Positions 16,875 through 25,334 of a stretch of 64,000 nt of DNA are shown in pieces. Position 1 is the first letter of the stretch; every line of letters begins with the position of its first letter. This DNA comes from Paraburkholderia bannensis. GTDB lineage: Bacteria > Pseudomonadota > Gammaproteobacteria > Burkholderiales > Burkholderiaceae. The notes under the pieces are model-generated. The model saw nothing but the letters and a program-made list of their open reading frames with translations. It did no database searches and was not told the DNA's origin. The translations under genes and the position numbers were made by a program. The stretch covers positions 248,001-312,000 of the forward strand of contig NZ_JACHBW010000005.1 in NCBI RefSeq assembly GCF_014200455.1. The letters run 5' to 3'.

Positions 16875-17828
16875 ATGCGTTCAATATCACAGACGTTCCG
16901 ATGTTTCGACGAGGTGGAGCGGCGCGGATCGATCCGCAAAGCGGCCGAATCGTTGCATTTGACGGCGGCGGCCGTGCATCAGCAAATCCGCAATCTGGAA
17001 GAACAGGTTGGCGCGCCGCTGTTCGATCGCATGCCGCGCGGCATGCGCCTGACCGCGGCGGGCGAGATCATCATTGCCGCGGTGCGGCGAGGGCAACGCG
17101 ACTTCGACAACGCGCTGACCCAGGTGGAGGATCTGCGCGCCGTGCGGCGTGGTCATGTGAATCTCGCGGTGTCGGCGTCGTCGGCTGAACATCTCGTACC
17201 CAGTGCGATTTGCGAGGCCATGGCGCGCTACCCCGGCGTGACGTACAGCGTGCGCTCGGGCAACGGCGAGAGCATCCTGCGTGCAATCGAAACGGGCGAG
17301 GCCGACATTGGCTACGCGCTCAGAAGGCGGCCGCCGCCCGGCGTGGTGGAAGTGCGCGCATTCGCGCAGAAGCTCGGGGTGGTGACGGCCCCTGGCCATC
17401 CGCTTGCTTCGCCCGGGCGCAAGCCGCGCCTGCGCGATTGCCTCGACTATCCGCAGATCCTGATGTCGCCCGATACCGAATTGCGCGCGATGGTGGAGCA
17501 GATCGATCATCGCCAGCAACAGCGCGTGCGCCCGCTGGTGGAAACCAGTTCGGTGTCGATGGTGCGGCGTCTGGCCGGCGAGGGCGTCGGCATCGGCTTT
17601 CTGATCGCCGAAAACGTCGCCGAGGATGTCGCGCGTGGCGCGCTCGCGTGGACGCCGCTTGCGGATGCTGGCGCGAAATCGTTCAGTTGTCTGTATCAGC
17701 GGGCCGATATGTCCACCACCGGCGCGATCAACATGTTTCTGCAAATCCTGATCGAGGCCATCGAAGCCATGGAAGATCGTCTGGGTGCACCCCGAGGCCG
17801 ACGCAGTTCAAAGCGTGCTCGCGAATAA
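16875..17828 (+). CDS. LysR family transcriptional regulator
   Basis: A 317-residue LysR-type regulator. The N-terminal helix-turn-helix is at about residues 5-62 (RKAAESLHLTAAAVHQQIRNLEEQVGAPLF split over helices 2-3 and wing), followed by a co-inducer domain with GHVNLAVSASSAEHLVPS and the late VSMVRRLAGEGVGIGFL. The C-terminus is basic (GRRSSKRARE). It is divergent from the ASST/NCS2/porin operon with 104 bases between starts, so it probably controls that operon. Confidence 0.88.
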   Translation: MRSISQTFRCFDEVERRGSIRKAAESLHLTAAAVHQQIRNLEEQVGAPLFDRMPRGMRLTAAGEIIIAAVRRGQRDFDNALTQVEDLRAVRRGHVNLAVSASSAEHLVPSAICEAMARYPGVTYSVRSGNGESILRAIETGEADIGYALRRRPPPGVVEVRAFAQKLGVVTAPGHPLASPGRKPRLRDCLDYPQILMSPDTELRAMVEQIDHRQQQRVRPLVETSSVSMVRRLAGEGVGIGFLIAENVAEDVARGALAWTPLADAGAKSFSCLYQRADMSTTGAINMFLQILIEAIEAMEDRLGAPRGRRSSKRARE

Positions 17829-17951
17829 TCAAATTCGAATTGCGCATTTAGTCGGGGGCGCAGGGTTCCCTATACTTTTTCTCTTGATGAAACCGCCTGC
17901 AGCCGGACCCCATTCAAGACGCTATCGAGCGTGACTTTTCCTGTTCCGATC

Positions 17952-18155
17952 ATGACGACACTCAATGAATATCTGACGCAAAAGCGCGCGGCGTGGCACG
18001 CCCAGCGGCCCGGCTTCGAGAATATACCGATATTTCCGAACAATATTCGCTATACGCTCGATATCGTGTCGTCGGAATCCGCAGAAACTATTCGTTTGCT
18101 TCACGAAGCAGTGAAAGCCAAAATATATTCCGAGAATTTCCTTGTCACTCCGTAA
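17952..18155 (+). pseudogene. Truncated OsmC-like gene, left fragment
   Basis: The frame encodes MTTLNEYLTQKRAAWHAQRP joined directly to GFENIPIFPNNIRYTLDI and ETIRLLHEAVKA. The first part looks like the N-terminus, and the second like the C-terminal domain, of OsmC-family peroxiredoxins, with the middle third missing. After HEAVKA the sequence turns AT-rich and out of family (KIYSENFLVTP) and stops. A matching C-terminal piece lies at 22303-22428. The OsmC assignment is from remembered family character, not a search. An ATG at 17931 is an alternative start. Confidence 0.5.
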
Positions 18156-18249
18156 AATTAAATCCTATCAGGGGATTGAATCTATACGGAAGCCGCAACA
18201 GGCATACAATAAGCCGGCTCTATCCGCCACTTTGCGATGGGCTGCAATT

Positions 18250-19419
18250 CTACTTACGGACAGACAGGCAAAGGGACTGCAACCCGGCGACAAGCCGGTA
18301 TTCGACGGGAAGGTAACAGGGTTGATGCTCACGCCGGGCAAGACGGGCAGCAAGTGGACGCTACGTTTCACCAGCCCGGTAACGGGCAAGCGGCGCGATG
18401 CGGGCCTCGGTGCTATGCTGAAGTATTAATACTGGACGCGCAACAAGGCGCTTGCCATGCGCACCCAACTCGACGCGGCGAGAGACCCAATCGAAGAGCG
18501 CGACCGTGAACAGAAAGCCGCGAGTGTCCCCGCGTCCGGGCTACCCTCGAGAAAGCAGCGCGTAAGGTTCACGAGGAATTGAAGCTTGGCTGGCGGAACG
18601 AAAAACATGCGGCCCAATGGATTAGCACGCTCGAGACTTACGTGTTCGCGAAACTCGGCGACAAGCCGCTCGATGCGATCACGCCCGCCGACTGCGCCGA
18701 CGTGCTTCGACCGATCTGGTTGGAAAAAGCCGATACCGTCAGCCGGGTCCGCCAAAGGATGCATGCGACTTGCAATGGTGCTGGGCGCACGGCCATATCA
18801 CGGCGAACCACGGTTAGTGTGGTTGACTATCTTTTGCCGAAGCAGGGCGCGAAGAAAGACCACCAACCGGCGATGCCGTGGCGCGACGTTCCCGCGTTTT
18901 CGAAGGTGCAGCTTCGCGATATCAAACCCGGCGACAACACGCGAGTGGCCCTGCTGTTCGGCGGCGCGTAGGCGCGAAGTGCGCGGTGCGACGTGGAACG
19001 AACTTGACCTCGACGGCGGTATCTGGACTGTCCCAGGCGAACGCATGAAAGCGAACGTACTGCACCGCGTATCGCTTTCGTTGGCGGCGCACGATATCGT
19101 CAAGACCTTGAAGAGCAGCACGAGACGCTTGTGTTTCCTTCGGTGCGCGGGAACGTACCGTCCGATATGACCTTGACGGCGCTACTGCGCCGGGTGAAGG
19201 CGAAAAACGAATACGCCGGGCCGCGTCGCGCCCGTGCATGGTTATCGGTCAAGCTTCAGAGATTGGGCCAGCGAAAACGGCTACGCTCGCGACCTTGCCG
19301 AGCGGGCGTTCGCACATACGGTTTCGAACGAGGTCGAAGCGGCCTATAACCGTACCGACTTGCTCGAACAGCGCCGCCCGATGTTGGAAGCGTGGGCGGC
19401 GCATGTTTGCGCCCGTTGA
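18250..19419 (+). pseudogene. Degenerate P4-type tyrosine integrase
   Basis: Successive frames spell one integrase broken by frameshifts and stops. LTDRQAKGLQPGDKPVFDGK runs from 18253 and ends at TAA 18427 (AMRTQLDAARDPIEERDREQK continues after it). EELKLGWRNEKHAAQWISTL to LLPKQGAKKDHQPAMPWRDV follows in the frame at 18579-18971, then REVRGATWNELDLDGGIW in the frame ending 19170, VFPSVRGNVPSDMTLTALLR from 19131, and SSFRDWASENGYARDLAERA to the end. The catalytic core blocks (R in the GE(V/R)RGATW region, HGxRSSFRDW, final Tyr region NEVEAAYNRTDL) are present but split across at least four frame changes, so no functional recombinase is made. In the HGxRSSFRDW block the text reads HGYRSSFRDW. 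Confidence 0.85.
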
Positions 19420-19432
19420 GCCGCAAACCCGG

Positions 19433-21235
19433 CTACCAGCCGCCAGGTGGGAACATGTCCTGGACGCCGTATCCTTTCATGTTGACCATCTGCTGCATCT
19501 GTGCGGCTTGTTGTTCGTAGGAGTTGGGATCCAGCGGTTCAACCGCCACCGTCTGCTCGCGGGTGTTCTGATAGATGTTGCGATAGCGCAGATACCCGCC
19601 TGTAAGTCCATGGAACTCCATCTTGTTCCGAATGCGGAATCCCGCACGCGAATCGTGCAGATAGTCATCAAAGAATTTTTGCACGGAGGCGGGTACTTTC
19701 GCATTCTCGGTCACAACGGCGAACAGTTCGCGCGTTTCACTGCTCACCGGACGATGGTCCCACGCGTACCGTGAAGCTAAGGCTGGCGAAAGCACCTCAA
19801 GCATTGTCGCAGTTCCAGCGGTTTTCAGTGTGGATTGCAGGCGTGGGCCAATATCATGTATCTGCTCGGTCAGGTCATTTTGTGCCTCGGACAATTGCGC
19901 CTGGTCATCACTCTCGGCGCGCTCCCAGAAGGGGCGCTTGTCCAAGTCGAGCCGTGACGGCAGGGCCTTGCGCCATTGGAGATACTGGCGCGTATGCCGC
20001 TGGATCATCCGAAGTACATTGTCCTTGCCGGAAGCGCCGGCACCTATACCGTTGTCGCGCCAGTACGCGTTATACGCAGCTAGCAAGTCAGCTGGAATCT
20101 CGAACTGGGTCTTCAGAGCGGGCCTGCTATTTATCTCGTCGCGAGATAACAGCGGCACCCCCGCCTTGAACGCCTCGTAATACATGTCGTTCAACGGAAT
20201 CTGAGATAGCTGCCCGGCCTTGCCCTGCTCGGTGGGCAGGTAGCCGCCTCCCAAATCCGAGTGCATGCCAGGATAGGCCACCTGGCGCACGTTGGACGCC
20301 ATCTCCAGCGGGAAGCAGGCGCGCTGCTCGTGCAGCGCAATGAAATGGACGCACTGCTCCACGATTTCCGGAACGGTCTGTGTGCCGTCTGCCCACGCCA
20401 TATGCCCGTTCACCCCCGGAATCATATTGGGAACGCCCACTGACGCAACCGTATCGAACAGGCCAAGAAAATACAGGCGCAACGGTACGCCCGCCAGCGT
20501 GTAGTAACCGCCATCATCGCGCTTGAGTAGATCGTTCAGCCAGTTCGTAAACGCGCGGGCTTCTGCCGCACCGCGTGAAAAACCAAACACCGCGACGTTG
20601 ATTGAAGTCACCTTGCGTTGCGTGGTTTTCAGCACCGCCGCAAGCTTTTCTTCCAGTTGGCGCAAAGCTGTAACGCGGCGTTGCTTCTCGACCGCCATGT
20701 TCGCCAGCATTTGCTCCAGCGTTGAGGCTGAGTTGGAACTGATGGAGTTCACGAGGGCCTTGGCCGCATCGTCGGTGATCAGGACATGGCCATCCGTGGC
20801 GTATTCATGCACCGCGTTGAAGAGTTGCGTGATGCCCCAGTTGATGCGGTCAGCCCCCATGTAACCAGCTCCGAGGCCGAGTGTATCGCCGCTCTGATTG
20901 TTGTCTCCGATCTTAGCGAACGGCGTGCCGACGCCGGGAATGTAGTAGGGAAAAAATCCCTCTGCTCGTGCGATTGGCGTTGCGTTGAACAGCCGCGCAA
21001 CATTGCTGTGCTTATTACGAGCCTGCTGATTGCCTGTTGTCTTCGGCTCAGTCCAGTCCTGGTTGTTACCGGTGCCGTCGAAGAACAGCGTGGCATATAT
21101 CTGCCCTTGGCATTGGCCCGCTTCCTTCTTGTGGATGCATTCCATTGCGGCGGCCCTTCGGGCCATTTCACGCGGAGAGAGCTTGCGGTAACCATCCGCT
21201 GGAAGAGGTTCAGGAATAGAGACTGAGTAAGACAT
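19433..21235 (-). CDS. Tle1-like (DUF2235) type VI secretion phospholipase effector
   Basis: A 600-residue alpha/beta-hydrolase of the DUF2235 / Tle1 family, used by type VI secretion systems to attack phospholipids of rival bacteria. The DUF2235 start is visible as ATLFFDGTGNN (residues about 48-58). The nucleophile elbow GFSRG is at 218-222 (Ser220), and GLFDTVASVG (Asp261) and YPGMHSDLGGGY (His325) match the usual Ser-Asp-His positions of Tle1. There is no signal peptide, as expected for a T6SS cargo. Its partner lipoprotein gene lies 23 bases upstream. No vgrG, hcp or tssA-M genes are in the window, so delivery must use an apparatus encoded elsewhere. Confidence 0.85.
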   Translation of the reverse strand: MSYSVSIPEPLPADGYRKLSPREMARRAAAMECIHKKEAGQCQGQIYATLFFDGTGNNQDWTEPKTTGNQQARNKHSNVARLFNATPIARAEGFFPYYIPGVGTPFAKIGDNNQSGDTLGLGAGYMGADRINWGITQLFNAVHEYATDGHVLITDDAAKALVNSISSNSASTLEQMLANMAVEKQRRVTALRQLEEKLAAVLKTTQRKVTSINVAVFGFSRGAAEARAFTNWLNDLLKRDDGGYYTLAGVPLRLYFLGLFDTVASVGVPNMIPGVNGHMAWADGTQTVPEIVEQCVHFIALHEQRACFPLEMASNVRQVAYPGMHSDLGGGYLPTEQGKAGQLSQIPLNDMYYEAFKAGVPLLSRDEINSRPALKTQFEIPADLLAAYNAYWRDNGIGAGASGKDNVLRMIQRHTRQYLQWRKALPSRLDLDKRPFWERAESDDQAQLSEAQNDLTEQIHDIGPRLQSTLKTAGTATMLEVLSPALASRYAWDHRPVSSETRELFAVVTENAKVPASVQKFFDDYLHDSRAGFRIRNKMEFHGLTGGYLRYRNIYQNTREQTVAVEPLDPNSYEQQAAQMQQMVNMKGYGVQDMFPPGGW

Positions 21236-21258
21236 TTGGACTGTCCTTGTTATTCGAT

Positions 21259-21720
21259 TTACATCCCGGCTTCGTCTCCCTTCAGCGGATAGTCGGGGTT
21301 GCTGAGAAAGACAATGGCTGTGGCAAATACCTTGATGTTTCCGTTGCGAAGAAAGTGGACGTGAAATTCCCCCCCATCGGCTGGTGTGTATGGAGGAACG
21401 GCGACAGCACGACTTTGCGGGTGCTTGTTGTACTCATCCGTCCAAGTCACCGTCACCGTCAGGCCAGGCGTATATTTCGCGGGCAGAGACACACAGCAGG
21501 CAACACCATGCTCTTCGTGCCTGCCAACATATGAACCGGCCTCGCCGTTAACTGAGAAGTCTCCAATATCGTGATCGGTATGGTTGTAGCCGACCACACC
21601 GAGCCCCATTGTCTCGGTGCTGGATGCGGGGTGGATGCTGCCGTCATCGGCATGGCAACCGGAAAGCAAGGCGTTCAGCACGAACGCCAGTCCAAAGGCA
21701 AGTTTTCTTGGTGTTGTCAT
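21259..21720 (-). CDS. DUF3304 lipoprotein, probable immunity protein for the Tle1-like effector
   Basis: A 153-residue protein with a lipoprotein signal peptide (lipobox LLSGC, Cys22), so it should be anchored in the periplasm. The mature part has the DUF3304 pattern GYNHTDHDIGDFSVNG, then GVACCVSLP and PGLTVTVTWTDEY. DUF3304 proteins are commonly found beside Tle1-type effectors and are thought to act as periplasmic immunity proteins. Here the gene is directly upstream of the effector on the same strand, the expected arrangement for making immunity first. Confidence 0.78.
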   Translation of the reverse strand: MTTPRKLAFGLAFVLNALLSGCHADDGSIHPASSTETMGLGVVGYNHTDHDIGDFSVNGEAGSYVGRHEEHGVACCVSLPAKYTPGLTVTVTWTDEYNKHPQSRAVAVPPYTPADGGEFHVHFLRNGNIKVFATAIVFLSNPDYPLKGDEAGM

Positions 21721-22302
21721 TGGTGCTCAACTGCCGTTCTGCATGAAGTGGGCCGCTCCGCTGTGGCTAAACGGGTAGCGACCGCGTCGAAGGCAATCGA
21801 GTAGAGCAAATCATCTGAACAATGTCCATGATTCGGAGCATTGATTGACGATATTTGACAAAGAGCGCAAAGCGAGCCCCGATGAGGGCGACCGGTCTGC
21901 TCTCGGCGGAAGTGATTGATTTGCTAACTGCGACGTCGCAAGGAGGCGCAATCGGAAGCGCGAACTGAACGGGTAGCTCAAGCAAGGGAACAACTACTAG
22001 CGTATTTGCCCAAACCACGGGGCGCCTCAGTGTCTTACCCGCTACATGGACAGCTATTAGGTCGGATGCCGCAAATCAATGCTGCCGCGCCCGCAAGCGA
22101 AGACGTATCGGCGATCCTGCATAGATCGAACTCGTCCATGAGGTGTCCCGTGATGGGAAACATGAATGAGCGGATTCTAGCGGACTGTCGCGCCAACGAT
22201 ACAGGACGCGCAGATGTCTGAAACGCGTAGGAAGGCGGTGAGTTTGTGCGCGATGATGGGCTGGAAAAACAAAAACCCGTGAATAACTGAATTTGCAGGG
22301 TT
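21721..22302. other. Non-coding right part of the inserted element, 582 bases
   Basis: Lower in GC than the flanks. Short open frames on both strands (for example the minus frame at 22035-22436) have no family likeness, no ribosome-binding site and poor codon bias. The promoter of the lipoprotein/effector pair should lie at the left end. No attachment-site repeat could be identified by eye. Confidence 0.4.
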
Positions 22303-22428
22303 TTATGGTCCGCTCTGGCGGAAGCCGTTGAAGCTGTCTGCCCGATCTTCAACCTGCTGAAGCAGCCACAAACGATAGACGGCGTGCTACGACACAGCGC
22401 GCCGCCACTTGCCGGGCAGGCGGCGTGA
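22303..22428 (+). pseudogene. OsmC-like gene, right (C-terminal) fragment
   Basis: An open stretch preceded by an in-frame TGA (22288-22290) encodes LAEAVEAVCPIFNLLKQPQT then IDGVLRHSAPPLAGQAA and a stop. The CPIFNLLKQPQTI pattern is the conserved C-terminus of OsmC-like peroxiredoxins. It is on the same strand as, and complements, the left fragment at 17952-18155; HEAVKA of the left piece aligns with AEAVEA here, but the nucleotide sequences differ, so the two pieces may come from tandem paralogues rather than one gene. Confidence 0.6.
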
Positions 22429-22463
22429 CGCTTCATTAAATGCGGTCGCGCGCGACGCGGTGT

Positions 22464-23300
22464 TCACTCGCTCTCGCGCACCGAACCGAATCGTTGATAG
22501 ACGAGTCGCGCCATGCTATCGAGCAGGAAACCCAGCGCGCCGATCACGAGCACGACGGCCATGAGTTCGGGGTAAGCAAGCCGGTCGCGGCAATCGAGAA
22601 TCAAAAAGCCAAGCCCCGAATTCACGCCGAGCATCTCCGCCGGCACCAGCACGATCCACAGAATCCCAATGGCGAGTCGCACGCCGGTCAGCACATGCGC
22701 CGCAATACCGGGCACGTAGATGTGCCAGAGCATTTCGGCGCGCGTGGCGGCGAGGCTTTCGCCAAGCTGGACCCAGCGCGTATCGATCTGTTGCACGCCT
22801 GCGGCGGTGCTGATGACGATGGGCCAGACCGCCGCGAAGGTCAGCAGGAAATAGACCGGCGGATCGCCTACGCCAAGCGACATCACCGCGATCGGCATCC
22901 ATGCGAGCGGGGAAATCATCCGCAGGAATTGCAGCGCCGGTGATAGCGCGATTTCAAGCCTCTTGAAGCGGCCGATCAGAAAACCAGGCGGGACGCCCAG
23001 CAAGATGGCCCAGACAAGACCGACGCCAATCCGGCGCAAGCTGGCTCCGACATGGACGAACAGCTGGTCTTCGGTGACGAGCGCGGGGAGCGTGCGCCAC
23101 GCTGCAACCGGTCCAAATTGCGCCGCCAGCGCGCTGTGGCGCGATACCAGCGCAACGCCGACCCACCACGCCAGCACGATCGCGGCAAGTCCGCTGACGC
23201 CGAGCAGCAGACGCTTCGCACGGAGTTTCAGGTGCGCCGCGCCGGACTCGACGTTAGGGGCGGTGAGCAATGCGCCAGGATCTTCGCTAAGGCTAGACAA
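22464..23300 (-). CDS. ABC transporter permease, SsuC type
   Basis: Inner-membrane permease of 278 residues, last gene of operon B. It has six hydrophobic segments; the coupling loop is LGESLAATRAEMLWHIYVPG, followed by GVRLAIGILWIVLVPAEMLG. It appears to start at TTG 23300, which overlaps the last codons and stop of the SBP gene, because no ATG lies near the N-terminus (the first Met is in the membrane core). It converges on the OsmC fragment. Confidence 0.83.
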   Translation of the reverse strand: MSSLSEDPGALLTAPNVESGAAHLKLRAKRLLLGVSGLAAIVLAWWVGVALVSRHSALAAQFGPVAAWRTLPALVTEDQLFVHVGASLRRIGVGLVWAILLGVPPGFLIGRFKRLEIALSPALQFLRMISPLAWMPIAVMSLGVGDPPVYFLLTFAAVWPIVISTAAGVQQIDTRWVQLGESLAATRAEMLWHIYVPGIAAHVLTGVRLAIGILWIVLVPAEMLGVNSGLGFLILDCRDRLAYPELMAVVLVIGALGFLLDSMARLVYQRFGSVRESE

Positions 23301-24483
23301 CGATGGTCTCCGTACGAGCGTAGGTGTCCGGTAGCCCGAACGTCTTCATGCCGCCCACAGCCTCGATGCTTTTCTTGACGAAGCGGTCGTCCACAAGATC
23401 GCGCGCAACAAAGGCAGGCTCCAGTCCAGCCAGAAATTGGCCATTGCCTTGCAGTTGCGTCGTTTTGAGCCGACGCACGAGTTCTTCGGTATAGGCCGGA
23501 TACGGGTAGGGCTGAAAATCGATGCGCTTTTCGTGCCAGTCGGCGTGGAGGATGGCCCGGTCGGCGAGATAACGGCCCTCGTCGGCTGCACTGGGCGCAA
23601 GCACGCTTTGCAGCACGCCCGCCGGGTGCGGCGTGTAGCGGTTCGCGCCGCTTTTCGACAATAGCTGGGCGGCTTCCTGCGGATGCTCACGGGTCCATGC
23701 CTGCGCCTTGACGATGCCGTCGACGACCTTCTGCGACCACTCGGGCCGTCCGTTCAGATCGCGTTCGTGCATGAAGACCACGCAGCACGCGTGGTCGCGC
23801 CACACGTCGCCGGTAAAGCGCAGCACCTTGCCGACCTTGAGCGCCTCGGCGGTCGCGTTGAACGGCTCGGCGACGATAAAGCCTGCGATCTGCTTCGCGG
23901 CGAGCGCGGGCGGCATGTCCGACGGCGCCATGACCACGAGGCGCACTTGGTTTGCCTTCAGCGCGCCATCCTGGGTGAGCACAGGCAAGAGGCCTTGCGC
24001 GCGCAACATGTCCTGCAGCACGACGTTGTGAATCGAATACCAGAACGGCACGGCAACGGTTTTGCCGCCTAGCTCGGCAAGACTGTTGATTTCAGGCGCG
24101 ACCGTGAGCGCGGAACCGTTGACGTGATTCCACGCGACCACTTTGGCGCCTGCGTGGCTGCCGTAGCGCGCCCAGATTGTCATCGGCGCGAGCAGGTGGA
24201 CGACATTGACCTGGCCGGACAGAAAGGCTTCCACGAGCTGTGCCCAGCTGCGTAGAAGCGTGGGCTTCTCGACGTTCAAACCCGCCTGTTCGAAATAGCC
24301 GTTGTTGTGCGCGATGAGCAGCGGCGCGGCATCGGTGATCGGCAGATAGCCGATTCTCAACGGCGCGTCGGATTCGGCCGCCGCACGGGCATTGGCGGCG
24401 CCCAGCAGGGGTGCTGCGCCCGCGACGGTAAACAGCGAGGCGAGCTTGAGCCACTCTCGGCGGGTCATGGGGAGCTGGCACAT
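23293..24483 (-). CDS. ABC transporter substrate-binding protein, NitT/TauT family, Tat signal
   Basis: A 396-residue periplasmic binding protein. The N-terminus has a twin-arginine motif, TRREWLKLAS, and a hydrophobic stretch ending ANARA, so it is probably folded before export. The mature part reads LRIGYLPITDAAPLLIAHNN and later VNVVHLLAPMTIWARYG, TVAVPFWYSIHN and FIVAEPFNATAE, closest to the nitrate/bicarbonate/sulfonate (NrtA/CmpA-like) group. It lies between the ATPase and permease genes of operon B. Ligand unknown; a sulfonate or related organosulfur is inferred from neighbours. Confidence 0.83.
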   Translation of the reverse strand: MCQLPMTRREWLKLASLFTVAGAAPLLGAANARAAAESDAPLRIGYLPITDAAPLLIAHNNGYFEQAGLNVEKPTLLRSWAQLVEAFLSGQVNVVHLLAPMTIWARYGSHAGAKVVAWNHVNGSALTVAPEINSLAELGGKTVAVPFWYSIHNVVLQDMLRAQGLLPVLTQDGALKANQVRLVVMAPSDMPPALAAKQIAGFIVAEPFNATAEALKVGKVLRFTGDVWRDHACCVVFMHERDLNGRPEWSQKVVDGIVKAQAWTREHPQEAAQLLSKSGANRYTPHPAGVLQSVLAPSAADEGRYLADRAILHADWHEKRIDFQPYPYPAYTEELVRRLKTTQLQGNGQFLAGLEPAFVARDLVDDRFVKKSIEAVGGMKTFGLPDTYARTETIVV

Positions 24484-24521
24484 GCGGTGGTCTTCCTCTT
24501 GTTGATGGGGGGGAACAGGTA

Positions 24522-25334
24522 TCAGACGGGACGCGGGGCGCGCGCCATCGTTGCATGCAGCGCGGCGACCAGGCGCACGCGCAAGGCCTCTGATGCTTCG
24601 ATGTGATCGGCGCGCGGCTCGGGCAGCGCGATGGCGAGATCGAGCGCGATGCCCTGCGGGCCCAGTACGGCGACCCGGTCGGATACCCGCAGTGCCTCGT
24701 CGATGTCGTGCGTGACCAGCAGCGTCGCCGCACGGCTTTCGCGCACGATGCCGACGAGCAGGCGTTGCATATCGGCGCGCGTGACTTCGTCCAGCGCCCC
24801 GAACGGCTCGTCGAGCAGCAGCGTGCGCGGGGCACGCGCGAGTGCGCGCGCCAGCGCCGCGCGCTGCGCCATGCCGCCCGAAAGTTGACGCGGCGCGAAA
24901 CGGGCGGCGTGGGCGAGGCCAACGGCCTGCAGGGCCGCGTGCACGCGCGCTTCGCGCTCTTGACGCGGCAGCCTGGGCTGCTTGCGAAAACCGAGCCCGA
25001 ATGCCACGTTGCGCTCGACCGATAACCAGGGCAGCAGGCAGGCGTCCTGGAAGGCGAGCGCAACGTCCGGGCGCGCTCCGTCGAGGGACGTGCCGTCCAC
25101 ACGCACACTGCCGGCGTGCGGCGCGATGAGTCCGGCCGCAATGCGCAGCAGCGTGGATTTGCCTGCGCCACTCGCGCCGAGAATCGAAACCAGTTCGCCG
25201 GGCGCGACGTCGAGGTTGACATTCGAGAGCACGTCGCGCTGCTGACGGCGCAAGCCAATGCCGCGTAGTTGCAGACGCGGCGCTTCGCGATGCGCTGAGA
25301 GGTCATCCTGCGGCGCGCCGACCCGTGCGTTCAT
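24522..25334 (-). CDS. ABC transporter ATP-binding protein, SsuB type
   Basis: A 270-residue ATPase with Walker A LGASGAGKST, Q-loop FQDACLLPWLS, signature LSGGMAQRAALAR, Walker B LLLDEPFGALD and switch LVTHDIDEA. ATG 25334 (MNARVGAPQDD) overlaps the stop of the upstream acyl-CoA-dehydrogenase-like gene in an ATGA. The longer open frame beyond 25334 is a shadow of that gene. It is followed by the SBP gene after 38 bases. Confidence 0.87.
   Translation of the reverse strand: MNARVGAPQDDLSAHREAPRLQLRGIGLRRQQRDVLSNVNLDVAPGELVSILGASGAGKSTLLRIAAGLIAPHAGSVRVDGTSLDGARPDVALAFQDACLLPWLSVERNVAFGLGFRKQPRLPRQEREARVHAALQAVGLAHAARFAPRQLSGGMAQRAALARALARAPRTLLLDEPFGALDEVTRADMQRLLVGIVRESRAATLLVTHDIDEALRVSDRVAVLGPQGIALDLAIALPEPRADHIEASEALRVRLVAALHATMARAPRPV

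Noticed and set aside
22035..22436. 133-residue minus-strand frame in the inserted element
   Set aside because: It covers the plus-strand OsmC fragment, has no domain and poor codon bias.
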